Part shown: positions 17,797-28,276 of the stretch, in pieces | Position numbering within the stretch: position 1 is the first letter of the stretch | How the letters are laid out: each line of letters opens with the position of its first letter | The notes under the pieces: generated by a model | What the model saw: only the letters and a program-made list of their open reading frames with translations | Databases searched by the model: none | What the model was told of the DNA's origin: nothing | Source: Tomitella biformata AHU 1821 | Lineage (GTDB): Bacteria; Actinomycetota; Actinomycetes; Mycobacteriales; Mycobacteriaceae | Length of the DNA stretch: 64,000 nucleotides | Assembly: GCF_000524475.1 (NCBI RefSeq) | Contig: NZ_BAVQ01000003.1 | Location: forward strand, 1-64,000 | Direction of reading: 5' to 3' | Program-made: the position numbers and the translations under genes

Positions 17797-18636
17797 CTAG
17801 CCGCCGGCGCGGGCCCGGCGCTGGCTCCGAGCCGTCGCATGCAGGCAGATCGCGGCGGCGGTGGCCAGGTTGAGGCTCTCCGCCCGGCCGCCGATGGGGA
17901 TGCGCACGCGGTGGTCCGCGGCGGCGGCGACGGCGGCGTCCAGCCCGTGCGCCTCGTTGCCGAACAGCCAGGCGGTGGGCTGGGCCAACAGCTCGTCGGC
18001 GTCATCCAGGTCGACCTCGCCGTCCGCGGCGGTGGCCAGAATCTGCAGGCCCGACGCGCGCAACGCGGTCAGGACGGCGCCGATATCGCGCTCGCGGGCG
18101 ATGGGCAGGTGGAACACGCTGCCCGCAGAGGAGCGCACGGCCTTGCCGTTGTGCGGGTCCACGCTGTCGCCGGCGAGGACGACGGCGTCCGCGCCCACGG
18201 CGTCCGCGATGCGGATGATCGTGCCCGCGTTGCCCGGGTCGGACGCCTCGACGGGCACGGCGACAATCGTCGGCGCACCGCCCAGGGCTGCCTCGAGGGG
18301 CACGTCGAGCAGCGCGCACACCGCGATGATGCCCTGCGGGGTGACGGTGTCCGAGAGCCCCTTCGCGGCACGCTCGGTCACCTCCGACAGTTGCACGCCA
18401 CGGGCCTGCGCGTCGGTCAGCAGCGCATGGTTCTTGATGGCCGCGTCCTCGGTGAAGAAGACCTCCCGAGCCACGTCAAGCTCGATGGCCTGGCGGACGG
18501 CGTTGACGCCCTCGGCGAGGAACTTTCCCTGCTTGCGGCGCTCGGCCGACCGCAGGAGCTTGACAGCAGAAACGACCCGCGGGGTCCGCTCGGTGAGCAG
18601 ATCCGCGGGCCGTTCTGAATCCTGAGTGTCGCTCAA
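17797..18636 (-). CDS. tsnR: TrmH/SpoU-family RNA 2'-O-methyltransferase
   Basis: This protein probably methylates a ribose in rRNA using S-adenosylmethionine. The three SpoU motifs are clear in the C-terminal half of the 279-aa protein: ASDPGNAGTIIRIADA, WLFGNEAHGLD and IPIGGRAESLNLATAAAI, which build the knotted cofactor site. The N-terminal part is the substrate-binding region. The TTG start lies one base after the rplT stop, so it is read as part of the infC-rpmI-rplT operon. The exact target nucleotide cannot be told from sequence. Confidence 0.85.
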   Translation of the reverse strand: MSDTQDSERPADLLTERTPRVVSAVKLLRSAERRKQGKFLAEGVNAVRQAIELDVAREVFFTEDAAIKNHALLTDAQARGVQLSEVTERAAKGLSDTVTPQGIIAVCALLDVPLEAALGGAPTIVAVPVEASDPGNAGTIIRIADAVGADAVVLAGDSVDPHNGKAVRSSAGSVFHLPIARERDIGAVLTALRASGLQILATAADGEVDLDDADELLAQPTAWLFGNEAHGLDAAVAAAADHRVRIPIGGRAESLNLATAAAICLHATARSQRRARAGG

Positions 18637-18637
18637 A

Positions 18638-19024
18638 TCACGCGACGCCGGCAGGCGCGTTCACGTCGGCGGGCAGTGCCGCCTTCGCGATTGCGACCAG
18701 GCTGGTGAACGCAGCGGGATCGCTGACGGCCAGCTCGGCCAGGTTCTTGCGGTCGATCTCCACACCGGCGAGCTTGAGGCCCTGCCAGAAGCGGTTGTAG
18801 GTCATGTCGTTCTGGCGTGCCGCGGCGTTGATGCGCGTGATCCACAGCTTGCGGAAATCGTTCTTGCGCTGACGACGGTCGCGGTACGCGTACGTCATCG
18901 AGTGGAGCATCTGCTCCTTGGCCTTGCGGTACAACCGCGAACGCTGGCCCCGGTAGCCCTTGGTGGACTCGAGGATTGTACGACGCTTCTTATGGGCGTT
19001 GACTGCCCTCTTTACGCGTGCCAC
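18638..19024 (-). CDS. rplT: Ribosomal protein L20
   Basis: L20 is an assembly protein of the 50S subunit. The 128-aa sequence starts [15 protein letters not shown] and continues with [17 protein letters not shown] and [20 protein letters not shown], which are diagnostic. The C terminus carries a short Ala-rich extension (DVNAPAGVA) beyond the usual 118-120 residues. The start is GTG. In other bacteria L20 represses its own operon, and the infC leader here carries an attenuator that could serve such control. Confidence 0.97.
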   Translation of the reverse strand: MARVKRAVNAHKKRRTILESTKGYRGQRSRLYRKAKEQMLHSMTYAYRDRRQRKNDFRKLWITRINAAARQNDMTYNRFWQGLKLAGVEIDRKNLAELAVSDPAAFTSLVAIAKAALPADVNAPAGVA

Positions 19025-19087
19025 TGGTTAATCCTGTCGATCTCGGGGGCGCCGTCGCCGACACCCGAAGTCAAAAGTCGGAGCGTA

Positions 19088-19285
19088 TTACTTGAGGCCG
19101 AGCAGGCGCTTGATGCGCGGGGCGTCGTTCTTACTGACGTCCGTGGTGCCATCAAGGCGACGCTTGCGAGTCGACGTCTTGTGCTCCAGCAGGTGGCGAC
19201 GGCCAGCCTTCTCGCGGCGGAGCTTGCCACTGCCGGTGACCTTGAAGCGCTTTGACGCGCCGCTGTGGGTCTTTGCCTTGGGCAT
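19088..19285 (-). CDS. rpmI: Ribosomal protein L35
   Basis: L35 is a small 50S protein of 65 aa, recognised by [20 protein letters not shown] and the basic middle [15 protein letters not shown] use the ATG at 19285, with GAGG six bases ahead; the frame is open for 18 further codons upstream, but family members begin at MPK. It lies between infC and rplT in the conserved operon order. Confidence 0.97.
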   Translation of the reverse strand: MPKAKTHSGASKRFKVTGSGKLRREKAGRRHLLEHKTSTRKRRLDGTTDVSKNDAPRIKRLLGLK

Positions 19286-19393
19286 AGTGATCCTCAGTTC
19301 TTCATTGTTGTGTCCTGGCAGCCGGGCCTTGCGACCCAACTACCACGTATGTCTGTCTATCGCTGCCGGCTGCCCGTGAGGACGGCCCCAGCT

Positions 19394-20083
<690 letters not shown>

Positions 20084-20177
20084 GGGGCCTCCTCGGTAGG
20101 GTTATCACTCATACGTCCGCAGGCGATGCGGCGGAGCCCTCTACCCGGCCTACCCCTGTCAGGGTTGGCGCCTCAGC

Positions 20178-20212
20178 AAAAAGGACCTCTCGCGATTTCT
20201 CGCGAGGGGCCC
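20178..20212 (-). terminator. Attenuator in the infC-rpmI-rplT leader
   Basis: Read on the minus strand, a 13-bp stem (one mismatch, one G-U pair) with a GAAA loop is followed at once by five T residues (plus-strand A at 20178-20182). This is a textbook intrinsic terminator, but it lies upstream of infC rather than behind a minus-strand gene. It should therefore work as a regulated attenuator for the IF3-L35-L20 operon. Confidence 0.75.
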
Positions 20213-20410
20213 GTTACCGACCGATCCACGTCGCTGTCCCCAGATATCAAAACTTCTAGGTCTTGCGGCGGACCGGACCACAAAGCTGTCGTCTCCGAAT
20301 ACCTGCTGTTGAGAGCGCATATTCGGGGCAGTTGCCCGGTGGTGGGAGCGGGACTCCACTTGTTGCCCCCGGAGTATCCGGAAGCGGTCGTGAATGAAAC
20401 GATACCAGCC

Positions 20411-20788
20411 ATGACCGATAACTCCCAGCCAGGCCCCGACAACACAACCGAGATCGACGGCGAACTGCCCGTCCGCGAACTCCATGACATTCCCGCCATC
20501 GAGGTCATCTCCCGCGCCGCGGTGATGCTGATGAGCTCGTCCGCCGAGAAACTCGGCCTGTCCTCGGACGATCCCGACAACAGCCCCCACCGCGACCTCG
20601 ACGAGGCCCGCCGGCTGATCACAGCCCTCGCAGGCCTGGTCACCGCCTCCGCGGAGTACCTCGGACCGCACGCCGCACCGCTGCGCGACGGGCTCCAGAG
20701 CCTGCAGCGCGCGTTCCGCGAGTCCTCCGCGATCCCCGACGAGGCCGGCCAGGGCCCCGGCGAGAAGCAGACCGGGCCTGTGTACTAG
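20411..20788 (+). CDS. DUF1844 protein
   Basis: This is a 125-aa protein of the DUF1844 family, often found divergent to infC in actinobacteria, of unknown function. The recognisable part is VISRAAVMLMSSSAEKLGL, then HRDLDEARRLITALAGLVTASAEYLGPHAAPLRDGL, an all-helical, mildly amphipathic region, and a polar C-terminal tail. I give the ATG at 20411; a GTG at 20390 in the same frame has a better ribosome site (GGAAG, 5-nt gap) and may be the true start. A large hairpin terminator follows. Confidence 0.8.
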   Translation: MTDNSQPGPDNTTEIDGELPVRELHDIPAIEVISRAAVMLMSSSAEKLGLSSDDPDNSPHRDLDEARRLITALAGLVTASAEYLGPHAAPLRDGLQSLQRAFRESSAIPDEAGQGPGEKQTGPVY

Positions 20789-20810
20789 GACACTTGCACC
20801 ACCGCGGACA

Positions 20811-20860
20811 CGTCGCCGCGCACTCAAAAAATCGGGGGGAACCCCGATTGCGCGGCGACG
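20811..20860 (+). terminator. Double-stem terminator after the DUF1844 gene
   Basis: An outer 12-bp stem (cgtcgccgcgca 20811-20822 with 20849-20860) encloses an inner 8-bp hairpin with a GGAA loop (20830-20849). It lies 22 bp past the DUF1844 stop and just before the ABC-exporter promoter. Confidence 0.7.
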
Positions 20861-20867
20861 ACGCGTG

Positions 20868-20873
20868 TATAAG
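20868..20873 (+). promoter_or_regulatory. -10 element of the ABC exporter operon
   Basis: TATAAG is the best sigma-A -10 in the gap. CGATTG at 20845-20850 is spaced 17 bp but is a poor -35 and overlaps the terminator stem. The transcript would have a leader of about 55 nt. Confidence 0.4.
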
Positions 20874-20934
20874 AGTTGTCACCGAACCGCACCGGACACG
20901 CTTGATCTGGGCGGCACAAGTTGGGAAGGCTGAA

Positions 20935-21672
20935 ATGACCTCCACCGAATTCGCCGCGCAGGCCAGCGGCGTCAGCAAGGGCTACGGCGCCGGCGACACC
21001 CGGGTGGACGCGCTAATCGACGTCAGCATCGAGTTCCGGCGCGGGGAGTTCACCGCGATCATGGGCCCGTCTGGCTCTGGCAAGTCCACGCTCATGCACT
21101 GCCTCGCCGGTCTGGACTCCGCGGACTCCGGCTCGGTGCGGATCGGCGAGACGGACCTGACCGGGCTCTCCGACAAGGAGATGACCAAGCTTCGCCGCGA
21201 CCGCATCGGGTTCGTCTTCCAGTCCTTCAACCTCGTGCCGACGCTCACCGCGCTCGAGAACATCACGCTGCCCCTGGACATCGCGGGCCGCAAGGCAGAC
21301 CAGCAATGGCTCGACAGCGTCATCGACACGCTCGGGCTGCGCGATCGCCTCAGCCACCGCCCGTCAGAGCTCTCCGGCGGCCAGCAGCAGCGGGTCGCAT
21401 GCGCCCGCGCCTTGGCCGGCCAGCCGGAGATCATCTTCGGCGACGAGCCGACGGGCAACCTGGACTCGCGCTCGTCCGGCGAGGTGCTCGGCATCCTGCG
21501 CCGCTCGGTGGACCAGCTGGGCCAGACCGTTGTCATCGTGACCCATGACCCCCGCGCGGCCGCCCACGCAGACCGCGTCGTCTTCCTCGCCGACGGCCGC
21601 CTGGTTGACGAACTGCACTCCCCCACAGCCGATTCCGTGCTGGACCACATGAAGCAGCTCGAGGCCAGCTGA
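20935..21672 (+). CDS. ABC transporter ATPase (MacB/LolD type)
   Basis: This 245-aa subunit powers the permease encoded next. It has Walker A GPSGSGKST, the Q-loop FVFQSFNLVPTLTALEN, signature LSGGQQQR, Walker B IIFGDEPTGNLD and the switch His in IVTHDPRAA, and belongs to the MacB/LolD subgroup. I use the ATG at 20935, which has GGAAGG seven bases upstream. Its stop overlaps the permease ATG by one base. The cargo is unknown; relatives export lipoproteins, peptides or antibiotics, or act in cell-wall stress. Confidence 0.9.
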   Translation: MTSTEFAAQASGVSKGYGAGDTRVDALIDVSIEFRRGEFTAIMGPSGSGKSTLMHCLAGLDSADSGSVRIGETDLTGLSDKEMTKLRRDRIGFVFQSFNLVPTLTALENITLPLDIAGRKADQQWLDSVIDTLGLRDRLSHRPSELSGGQQQRVACARALAGQPEIIFGDEPTGNLDSRSSGEVLGILRRSVDQLGQTVVIVTHDPRAAAHADRVVFLADGRLVDELHSPTADSVLDHMKQLEAS

Positions 21673-24203
21673 TGGCCCCCACCAACGCGATGCGTCGCGT
21701 CTCGCTACGCAACCTGGCTGCCCACAAGGTCCGCCTGGCCCTCACTGTGCTGTCCGTGGTGCTCGGCACCGCCTTCGTCGCCGGCTCCTTCGTGTTCACC
21801 GACACCCTCCACAGCACCTTCAACGGGGTCTTCGCCAACACCGCCAAGGGCGTCGACGTCCATGTGGCGGAGAAGGTGTCCGGCGGCAGCGGCGTCCCCC
21901 TCTCCGACGTCGACAAGATCCGGGAACTCCCCAACGTCCGCGCGGTGGAGCCTGCCATCCGCGGCTCGGTGGTGCTGATCGCCGCCGACGGAAAGCCCAT
22001 CCAGAGCGGGGGCGCGCCCAGCTTCGGCGCCGCATATTCCCCGCCCGGGACCCAGTTGGGTGACCCCACGGAGTTCCTCGAGGGCGGCCCGCCTGACGCC
22101 GCCGGACAGATCGCGATCAATCAGGGCGCCGCCACGAACGGCGACCTCCACGTCGGCTCCAGCACGCAGGTTCTTGTCCCGGCATCCGGCATGCACGACG
22201 TCACGGTCTCCGGCGTGTACTCCACCTCCACCGACACCGGCGGTTTCGTCGGTGTCCTGATGGAACCGGCGCAGGCGGCCTCGCTGTTCACGGACGGCCA
22301 ACATGTGCAGTCCATCGACATCGCCGCGACGCCCGGCACCAGCCCTGAGACTCTCCGCGACGAGGTGTCCAGCGCACTGCCGAACTTCGACGTCAAGACC
22401 GGCGACCAGGTCCGCGCCGAGACCCAGGAGGATCTCGACACCGCGCTCCAGTTCGTCAACTACTTCCTACTGGCGTTCGGCGCCATCGCGCTGCTCGTCG
22501 GCACCTTCATCATCTACAACACCTTCTCGATGATCGTGGCGCAGCGGCTGCGCGAGCTCGCCCTGCTGCGGGCAATTGGAGCTAGCCGTCGGCAGGTCAG
22601 CCGGTCGGTGCTGCTCGAGGCGGCCGTCGTCGGCCTCATCGGCAGCCTCATCGGCCTCGCGGCCGGCATCGCCCTGGCCTTCGGGCTGCGGAACCTTCTC
22701 AATGCCTTCGACCTGGGTCTGCCGACCGGAGCCCTCGACGTGCAGCCGAGTACGGTCGCGATCTCCCTCAGCGTGGGCATCATCGTCACGCTGTTCAGCG
22801 CTTGGGCCCCGGCCCGGCGCGCGTCGAACACCCCGCCCGTGGCCGCAATGCGGGCCGAGTTCGCGTCGGTAGGCACCTCCCTGCGCACCCGCACCGTAGT
22901 CGGCTCCGTCATCATCGCGATCGGCGTCGCCGCGCTCATCGCCGGCTCTCTGGCAGACACCACGAGCGTGGCCGCATCGCTCGTCGGCGCGGGCGCAGCC
23001 GCCGTGCTGATCGGCGTGCTGCTCGTCTCCCCCGCACTGTCCTCCCCCGCCATCCGCGTGCTCGGCTACCCGGCGGAGAAACTCGGCGGCACTGTCAGCC
23101 GTCTCGCCCGCACCAACGCTGTGCGCAACCCCCGGCGCACCGCCGCTACCGGGTTCGCACTGACCCTTGGCCTGATGCTCGTGACGACCATCGCCGTGTT
23201 CGGCGCCTCCGCCCGCGCCAGCGTGGACACGATCGTCGACAACGGCATCACCGCCGACTACATCCTCACCGGCACGGGCCCCAGTGGCGTGCCCGTCAGC
23301 GCGGCCCAACCCGTCGCCGCGGCCAAGGGCGTCGCGGAGGTCGTACAGTTCCATCCGGCGAGCGCCCAGCTCGATGGCGAGACCATTACCGGGATCGCCG
23401 TCACCGGCCCCATCGCCGACGTCCTCTCGTTCACCATGGACTCCGGCACTCCCGACCTGACCGGCGACGGCATGATTGCCTCCCAGTCCGAGGCTGCGGC
23501 GCGCGGTTGGCAGCTGGGGTCGACCGTCACCCTCATCGGGCCCGACCGCAACGAGGTGCCCAATACGATCACCGGCATCTACGCCGACAGCCCCACGCTC
23601 GGCAACTGGATCATCGGCCAGGAGTCCTACGCGAAACTGACGCCGGCGCTGTTGGCCAGCGACCTGTTCGTGCTGATCAAGGCCCAGCCCCGCGCGAACC
23701 TCGAGGAGCTGCGCGGAGCGCTCACCGACGCCACCGACCCGTTCGTGGTGGTGAAGGTGCAAGACCGTGAGCAGTTCAAGGGGGAACAGGCCCAGCAAAT
23801 CGACCAGTTGCTCGCGATCCTCTACGGGCTGCTGGCACTCGCCGTGGTGATCGCCATCCTCGGCATCATCAACACCCTCGCCCTCTCGGTGGTGGAGCGG
23901 CGGCAGGAGATCGGGATGCTGCGCGCCATTGGCATGCAGCGGGCCCAGGTGCGACGGCTGATCTACCTCGAGTCTGCGCTGATCGCCGTGTTCGGCGCCG
24001 TGCTCGGCATCGCCATGGGCCTGGCGTTCGGCACACTATTCGTGCACGCCCTGCGCGATGAGGGCATCAACCAGATCTCCATCCCGTGGGGCCAGGCGAT
24101 CGGGATGCTGGTCGGCTCCGGCGTGGTTGGCGTCCTCGCCGCACTGTGGCCGGCAGTGCGCGCCGCTCGGACCAGGCCACTGGAGGCCATCGCCGACGAG
24201 TGA
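21672..24203 (+). CDS. FtsX-family ABC permease, two-module
   Basis: The 843-aa membrane protein has two FtsX modules. Each consists of a leading helix, a large extracytoplasmic domain (about 45-255 and 505-680) and three helices. The first triplet follows residue 260 (FNYFLL-like, then LLEAAVVGLIGSLIGLAAG); the second follows residue 710 (LLAILYGLLALAVVIAILGI to the C terminus). RAIGASRRQV and RAIGMQRAQV are the two coupling-helix motifs that meet the ATPase. It is the partner of the preceding ATPase. Substrate is not evident. Confidence 0.9.
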   Translation: MAPTNAMRRVSLRNLAAHKVRLALTVLSVVLGTAFVAGSFVFTDTLHSTFNGVFANTAKGVDVHVAEKVSGGSGVPLSDVDKIRELPNVRAVEPAIRGSVVLIAADGKPIQSGGAPSFGAAYSPPGTQLGDPTEFLEGGPPDAAGQIAINQGAATNGDLHVGSSTQVLVPASGMHDVTVSGVYSTSTDTGGFVGVLMEPAQAASLFTDGQHVQSIDIAATPGTSPETLRDEVSSALPNFDVKTGDQVRAETQEDLDTALQFVNYFLLAFGAIALLVGTFIIYNTFSMIVAQRLRELALLRAIGASRRQVSRSVLLEAAVVGLIGSLIGLAAGIALAFGLRNLLNAFDLGLPTGALDVQPSTVAISLSVGIIVTLFSAWAPARRASNTPPVAAMRAEFASVGTSLRTRTVVGSVIIAIGVAALIAGSLADTTSVAASLVGAGAAAVLIGVLLVSPALSSPAIRVLGYPAEKLGGTVSRLARTNAVRNPRRTAATGFALTLGLMLVTTIAVFGASARASVDTIVDNGITADYILTGTGPSGVPVSAAQPVAAAKGVAEVVQFHPASAQLDGETITGIAVTGPIADVLSFTMDSGTPDLTGDGMIASQSEAAARGWQLGSTVTLIGPDRNEVPNTITGIYADSPTLGNWIIGQESYAKLTPALLASDLFVLIKAQPRANLEELRGALTDATDPFVVVKVQDREQFKGEQAQQIDQLLAILYGLLALAVVIAILGIINTLALSVVERRQEIGMLRAIGMQRAQVRRLIYLESALIAVFGAVLGIAMGLAFGTLFVHALRDEGINQISIPWGQAIGMLVGSGVVGVLAALWPAVRAARTRPLEAIADE

Positions 24204-24309
24204 TCGCCGGGGCCCGGCCGCGGCTGCTGCCCTTTCGTGGGTGACAGTCCTGCACGGGCCCTACGTTCCGCGGGCACCCGACGCCCGCAGAGCCGGGAAT
24301 CGAGGCGAT

Positions 24310-24351
24310 GAGGACCGGCCCTGCCCGCTCGTGCGGTCAGAGCCGGTCCTC
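24310..24351 (+). terminator. Terminator of the ABC exporter operon
   Basis: A perfect 10-bp stem (gaggaccggc at 24310-24319, complement at 24342-24351) with a 22-nt loop lies about 105 bp past the permease stop. A short tail with few T residues follows. Confidence 0.6.
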
Positions 24352-25171
24352 GTTCGCTGCCACCTGGGCTAACGATCCAATGGCGTGGTCAGGATTCTCA
24401 CGAGCGCGCACCCGACCTGCGATTGTTGTGGAGGAACGGCCTGAATCCCCCGTTGGCGAAGGCTGACCGGCCGTCACCGCTCGCGCGACCTGGGCTTTTC
24501 CCGCGGCACTCGGTATGAGGCGCGTCCACCGGGGGATTTGCGGTGTCCGATGCTCCCGATTGAGGTGATACGGGCGTTGTCTGCCCGCGCAACGTAGGCC
24601 CGCGACAGGACTATCCGCAGTCGGTGAGACTTCCGCCCAACTCCGGCGGAGATTCGACAACAGCCAGCACAGGGCTCGCTGCGACAGGTGCGGCGCGCAT
24701 TGCCCGTCCCGCTACGGAGACCGTGTCCTGCCGCTACGGTGAGGCACGAGCCTTGGCTGGTCCCTCCACCGCGTCGAGCCGGAGTCCCAGGCACCCAGCA
24801 GACCGCCGCCCGCTCCCCCTGGACTAACCATCGCGGTTCTGACCTTGGCCTGCGTCGCCCTGCTGCAATGCTTGCGTCTCGACCTTTGGCCTGCTTCCTT
24901 CGGTCGGGTGGACAGATACGACCAACTGTTCCTCGGCGCCCTCGTGCTGACTGTTCTGGGGATCACTGCGGCGTGGTGGCTCGCGCGCACTGTCAAACGC
25001 CTGCGGTGGGCGAGCTGGTCCTGGTGGATCGCGGTGGCGCCAATGATTCTGGCCGCCGGAGCGGTGACCGCGTTGCTCACGCCGTCGTAATCCGCAACAG
25101 GCCAGCGCCACTCCCCGGCGGCTGTCGGCAGTGCGTTTCAGAGACAGGAGGTCCCGCGGCCCTGCGCCAAC
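24352..25171. other. Largely gene-free gap between the exporter and uvrA
   Basis: About 0.8 kb without a convincing gene. Between 24360 and 24740 no frame on either strand looks like protein. A 9-bp inverted repeat (aatcccccg at 24444-24452, cgggggatt at 24530-24538) could be part of a structured RNA, but this is weak. The right half contains a short membrane-type reading frame, listed separately. No mobile-element ends or tRNA were seen. Confidence 0.5.
24845..25090 (+). CDS. Possible small membrane protein
   Basis: From about 24820 to the stop at 25090 one frame reads as three hydrophobic segments: LTIAVLTLACVALLQC, LFLGALVLTVLGITAAWWLA and WWIAVAPMILAAGAVTALL, joined by short basic and acidic loops. 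That pattern and the positive-inside charge placement suggest a real protein, but the only start inside the frame is a TTG (24845) within the first segment. The frame is open back to 24743 with no ATG or GTG. It may be a decayed gene, use a rare start, or be chance. No family recognised. Confidence 0.35.
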   Translation: MACVALLQCLRLDLWPASFGRVDRYDQLFLGALVLTVLGITAAWWLARTVKRLRWASWSWWIAVAPMILAAGAVTALLTPS

Positions 25172-28100
25172 CTACTTCGCCGGCAACTTCTTGGTTGCGG
25201 CCTTGGCGCCGGCCTTCTTCGCCGGTACCTTTTTCGCGGTGGCCTTCTTCACGGGGGCCTTCTTCGCGGGGGCCTTTTTGCCCGGGGCGTCCAGCTCCGG
25301 TGCCCTCTTGACTGGAGCCGGGGCCACGGTGGGCGTGGTGCCCGCCGCGATGAGCGCATCCTTTAGAAACCTGCCGGTATAGCTCGTTCCGACCCCGGCC
25401 ACGTGTTCGGGTGTGCCGGTCGCGACCACCATGCCACCGCCAGAACCACCTTCCGGTCCCATATCGATGACCCAGTCCGCCGTCTTGATCACATCGAGGT
25501 TGTGCTCGATCACGATCACCGAGTTGCCCTTGTCGACAAGGCCGCCGATGACCTTGAGCAGCTTTGCGATGTCCTCGAAGTGCAGGCCTGTCGTGGGCTC
25601 GTCGAGCACGTAGATGGTGCGCCCGGTCGACCGCTTCTGCAGCTCGGCCGACAACTTGACGCGCTGCGCCTCACCACCGGAGAGCGTGGGTGCGGGCTGG
25701 CCCAGGCGCACGTAGCCGAGGCCGACCTCTACGAGCGTCTTGAGGTAACGGTGGATGGACGTGATCGGCTCGAAGAACTCCGCAGCCTCGTCGATGGGCA
25801 TGTCGAGGACCTCGGCGATGGTCTTGCCCTTATAGCGGACCTCGAGGGTCTCCCGGTTGTACCGCGCGCCTTGGCACACCTCACAGGGCACATACACGTC
25901 GGGCAGGAAGTTCATCTCGATCTTCAGGGTGCCGTCGCCAGAGCATGCCTCGCAACGCCCGCCCTTGATGTTGAACGAGAACCGTCCGGGCTGGTAGCCG
26001 CGCACCTTCGCCTCGGTGGTGGAAGCGAACAGGGTCCGAATCTTGTCGAACACGCCGGTGTAGGTTGCCGCGTTGGAGCGCGGGGTGCGGCCGATCGGCG
26101 ACTGGTCGACCTGCACCAGCTTGTCCAGATGCTCGAGCCCCGTGATGCGGGTGTGCCGGCCGGGCACCTGGCGGGCGCCGTTGAGCTTGTTGGCCAGGAC
26201 TGTCGCGAGGATCGAGTTCACCAGCGTCGACTTGCCGGACCCGGAGACGCCGGTGACAGCGGTCAGCACGCCGAGGGGGAACTCGACGGCGATGTCGTCG
26301 AGGTTGTTCTCCCGGGCGCCTAAGACCACGAGTTGGCGGTCGCGGTCGACGTGCCGCCGCTGCGCGGGCAGCTCGATGCGGGAGCGGCCCGCCAGATAGG
26401 CGCCGGTCAGCGACTCCTCATTGGCGAGCAGCCCCTCATAAGACCCGGAGTGCACGATCTTGCCGCCGTGCTCGCCGGCGAGGGGTCCGATGTCGACGAT
26501 CCAGTCGGCGGCCTTGATCGTGTCCTCGTCGTGCTCGACGACGATCAGCGTGTTGCCGAGGTCCCGCAGCCGGGTCAGGGTCTCAATGAGCCGATGGTTG
26601 TCGCGCTGGTGCAGGCCGATGGACGGCTCGTCCAGTACGTACAGCACGCCGACGAGGCCGGAGCCGATCTGGGTGGCCAGGCGGATGCGCTGTGCCTCGC
26701 CGCCGGACAGCGTCGCGGCGGGCCGATCCAGCGAGAGGTACTCCAGGCCGACGTCGAGGAGGAATCCAAGCCGGGCCTGGACCTCGCGCAGCACCTGGCC
26801 GGCGATGGCCTCCTCGCGGTGACCGAGCGTGAGCTCGCCCAAGAAGCGGGAGCACTTCGAGATCGACAGGTTGCAGACCTCGGCGATGGACAGGGCGCCG
26901 TGGGAGCCGGCCGACAGGGTGACTGACAAGATCTCGGGTCGCAACCGCGCACCGCCGCAGGCCGGGCACGGCACGTCGCGCATATACCCCTCGTAGCGCT
27001 CCTTCATCTGGTCCGACTCGGTTTGGTCCAGCCGGCGCTGCAGGAACGGCATGACGCCCTCGAAGTCCGCGTAGTACGAGCGGGTGCGGCCGTAGCGGTT
27101 CTTATAGCTGACGTGGACCTGGTCGCTGCTGCCCTCGAGAACGGCCTTGCGCACCGTGGCGGGCAAATCCTCCCAGGGCGTCTCGATGTCAAAGCCCATG
27201 ACGTCCGCGAGGCCCGTCAGCAGGCGAGTGAAGTACTCCGCGGTCTGTCCCATCGACCAGGGCGCGATGGCGCCGTCGAGCAGACTCAGGCCCCCATCCG
27301 GCACCACAAGGTCCGGGTCAACCTCCTTGTTCACGCCCAGGCCCGCGCAATCCGGGCAGGCGCCGTACGGCGAGTTGAAAGAGAAGGAGCGGGGCTCGAG
27401 GTCGTCGACGGCGAGGGCGTGGCCATTGGGGCAGGCCAGCTTCTCGGAGAAACGTCGCTCACGGTCCGGGGCCTTCTCGTCGCGCTCGACGAAGTCCAGG
27501 ACCACGATGCCGTCGGCCAACCGCAGCGCTGTCTCCACCGAGTCCGTCAGCCGCTGCTTCGCGGAATCCTTGACAGTGAGACGGTCGACGACCACTTCGA
27601 TATCGTGGCGCTCCTGCTTCTTCAGCTTCGGCGGATCCATCAGCGAGTGGACTGTGCCGTCGACCCGCACGCGCGAGAATCCCTGCGAGTTGAGCTGGTC
27701 GAACAGGTCCACGAACTCGCCCTTGCGGGTACGGACCACGGGCGCGAGCACCTGGAAGCGCAGGCCCTCCTCCATGGTGAGGACCTGGTCCACGATCTGC
27801 TGCGGGGTCTGCTTGGCGATGGCCTCCCCGCAGTACGGGCAGTGCGGGCTGCCGGCGCGGGCATAGAGCAGGCGCAGGTAGTCGTAGACCTCGGTGATGG
27901 TGCCGACGGTGGAGCGCGGGTTCCGGTTGGTCGACTTCTGGTCGATGGACACCGCCGGAGAGAGGCCCTCGATGAAGTCCACATCCGGCTTGTCCATCTG
28001 CCCCAGGAACTGACGGGCATAGGCCGACAGCGACTCGACGTACCGGCGCTGCCCCTCCGCGAAGATCGTGTCGAACGCCAAGCTTGATTTCCCGGAGCCC

Positions 28101-28201
28101 GAGAGTCCGGTGAACACCACCATGGCGTCACGAGGCAGATCGATATCAACCCCACGCAGATTGTGTTCCCGCGCGCCGCGCACGATCAGCCGATCAGTCA
28201 C
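25172..28201 (-). CDS. uvrA: Excinuclease ABC subunit A with basic C-terminal tail
   Basis: UvrA scans DNA for bulky damage with UvrB. Both ATPase cassettes are complete: Walker [17 protein letters not shown] and [15 protein letters not shown], signatures LSGGEAQRI and LSGGEAQRV, and the zinc modules ([17 protein letters not shown]...CEVCQGARY). At 1009 aa it exceeds the usual 950-975 because residues 962-1009 are a Lys/Ala/Pro tail of repeated KKAPAKK-like units resembling histone-H1-type DNA-binding tails. The start is GTG with AAGGGG 9 nt upstream. A damage-type promoter lies 75 bp upstream. Confidence 0.97.
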   Translation of the reverse strand: MTDRLIVRGAREHNLRGVDIDLPRDAMVVFTGLSGSGKSSLAFDTIFAEGQRRYVESLSAYARQFLGQMDKPDVDFIEGLSPAVSIDQKSTNRNPRSTVGTITEVYDYLRLLYARAGSPHCPYCGEAIAKQTPQQIVDQVLTMEEGLRFQVLAPVVRTRKGEFVDLFDQLNSQGFSRVRVDGTVHSLMDPPKLKKQERHDIEVVVDRLTVKDSAKQRLTDSVETALRLADGIVVLDFVERDEKAPDRERRFSEKLACPNGHALAVDDLEPRSFSFNSPYGACPDCAGLGVNKEVDPDLVVPDGGLSLLDGAIAPWSMGQTAEYFTRLLTGLADVMGFDIETPWEDLPATVRKAVLEGSSDQVHVSYKNRYGRTRSYYADFEGVMPFLQRRLDQTESDQMKERYEGYMRDVPCPACGGARLRPEILSVTLSAGSHGALSIAEVCNLSISKCSRFLGELTLGHREEAIAGQVLREVQARLGFLLDVGLEYLSLDRPAATLSGGEAQRIRLATQIGSGLVGVLYVLDEPSIGLHQRDNHRLIETLTRLRDLGNTLIVVEHDEDTIKAADWIVDIGPLAGEHGGKIVHSGSYEGLLANEESLTGAYLAGRSRIELPAQRRHVDRDRQLVVLGARENNLDDIAVEFPLGVLTAVTGVSGSGKSTLVNSILATVLANKLNGARQVPGRHTRITGLEHLDKLVQVDQSPIGRTPRSNAATYTGVFDKIRTLFASTTEAKVRGYQPGRFSFNIKGGRCEACSGDGTLKIEMNFLPDVYVPCEVCQGARYNRETLEVRYKGKTIAEVLDMPIDEAAEFFEPITSIHRYLKTLVEVGLGYVRLGQPAPTLSGGEAQRVKLSAELQKRSTGRTIYVLDEPTTGLHFEDIAKLLKVIGGLVDKGNSVIVIEHNLDVIKTADWVIDMGPEGGSGGGMVVATGTPEHVAGVGTSYTGRFLKDALIAAGTTPTVAPAPVKRAPELDAPGKKAPAKKAPVKKATAKKVPAKKAGAKAATKKLPAK

Positions 28202-28276
28202 CTAAGAGTCCCCTTGCCACGGATTCGGCCGACGGACACTGCCGCCAGCCGGCCCAGATCCATCAGAGCCGTCTCC

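Noticed and set aside
25131-25382. Phe/Ala-rich plus-strand frame at the end of uvrA
   Set aside because: It is the reverse complement of the Lys/Ala repeat tail of UvrA.
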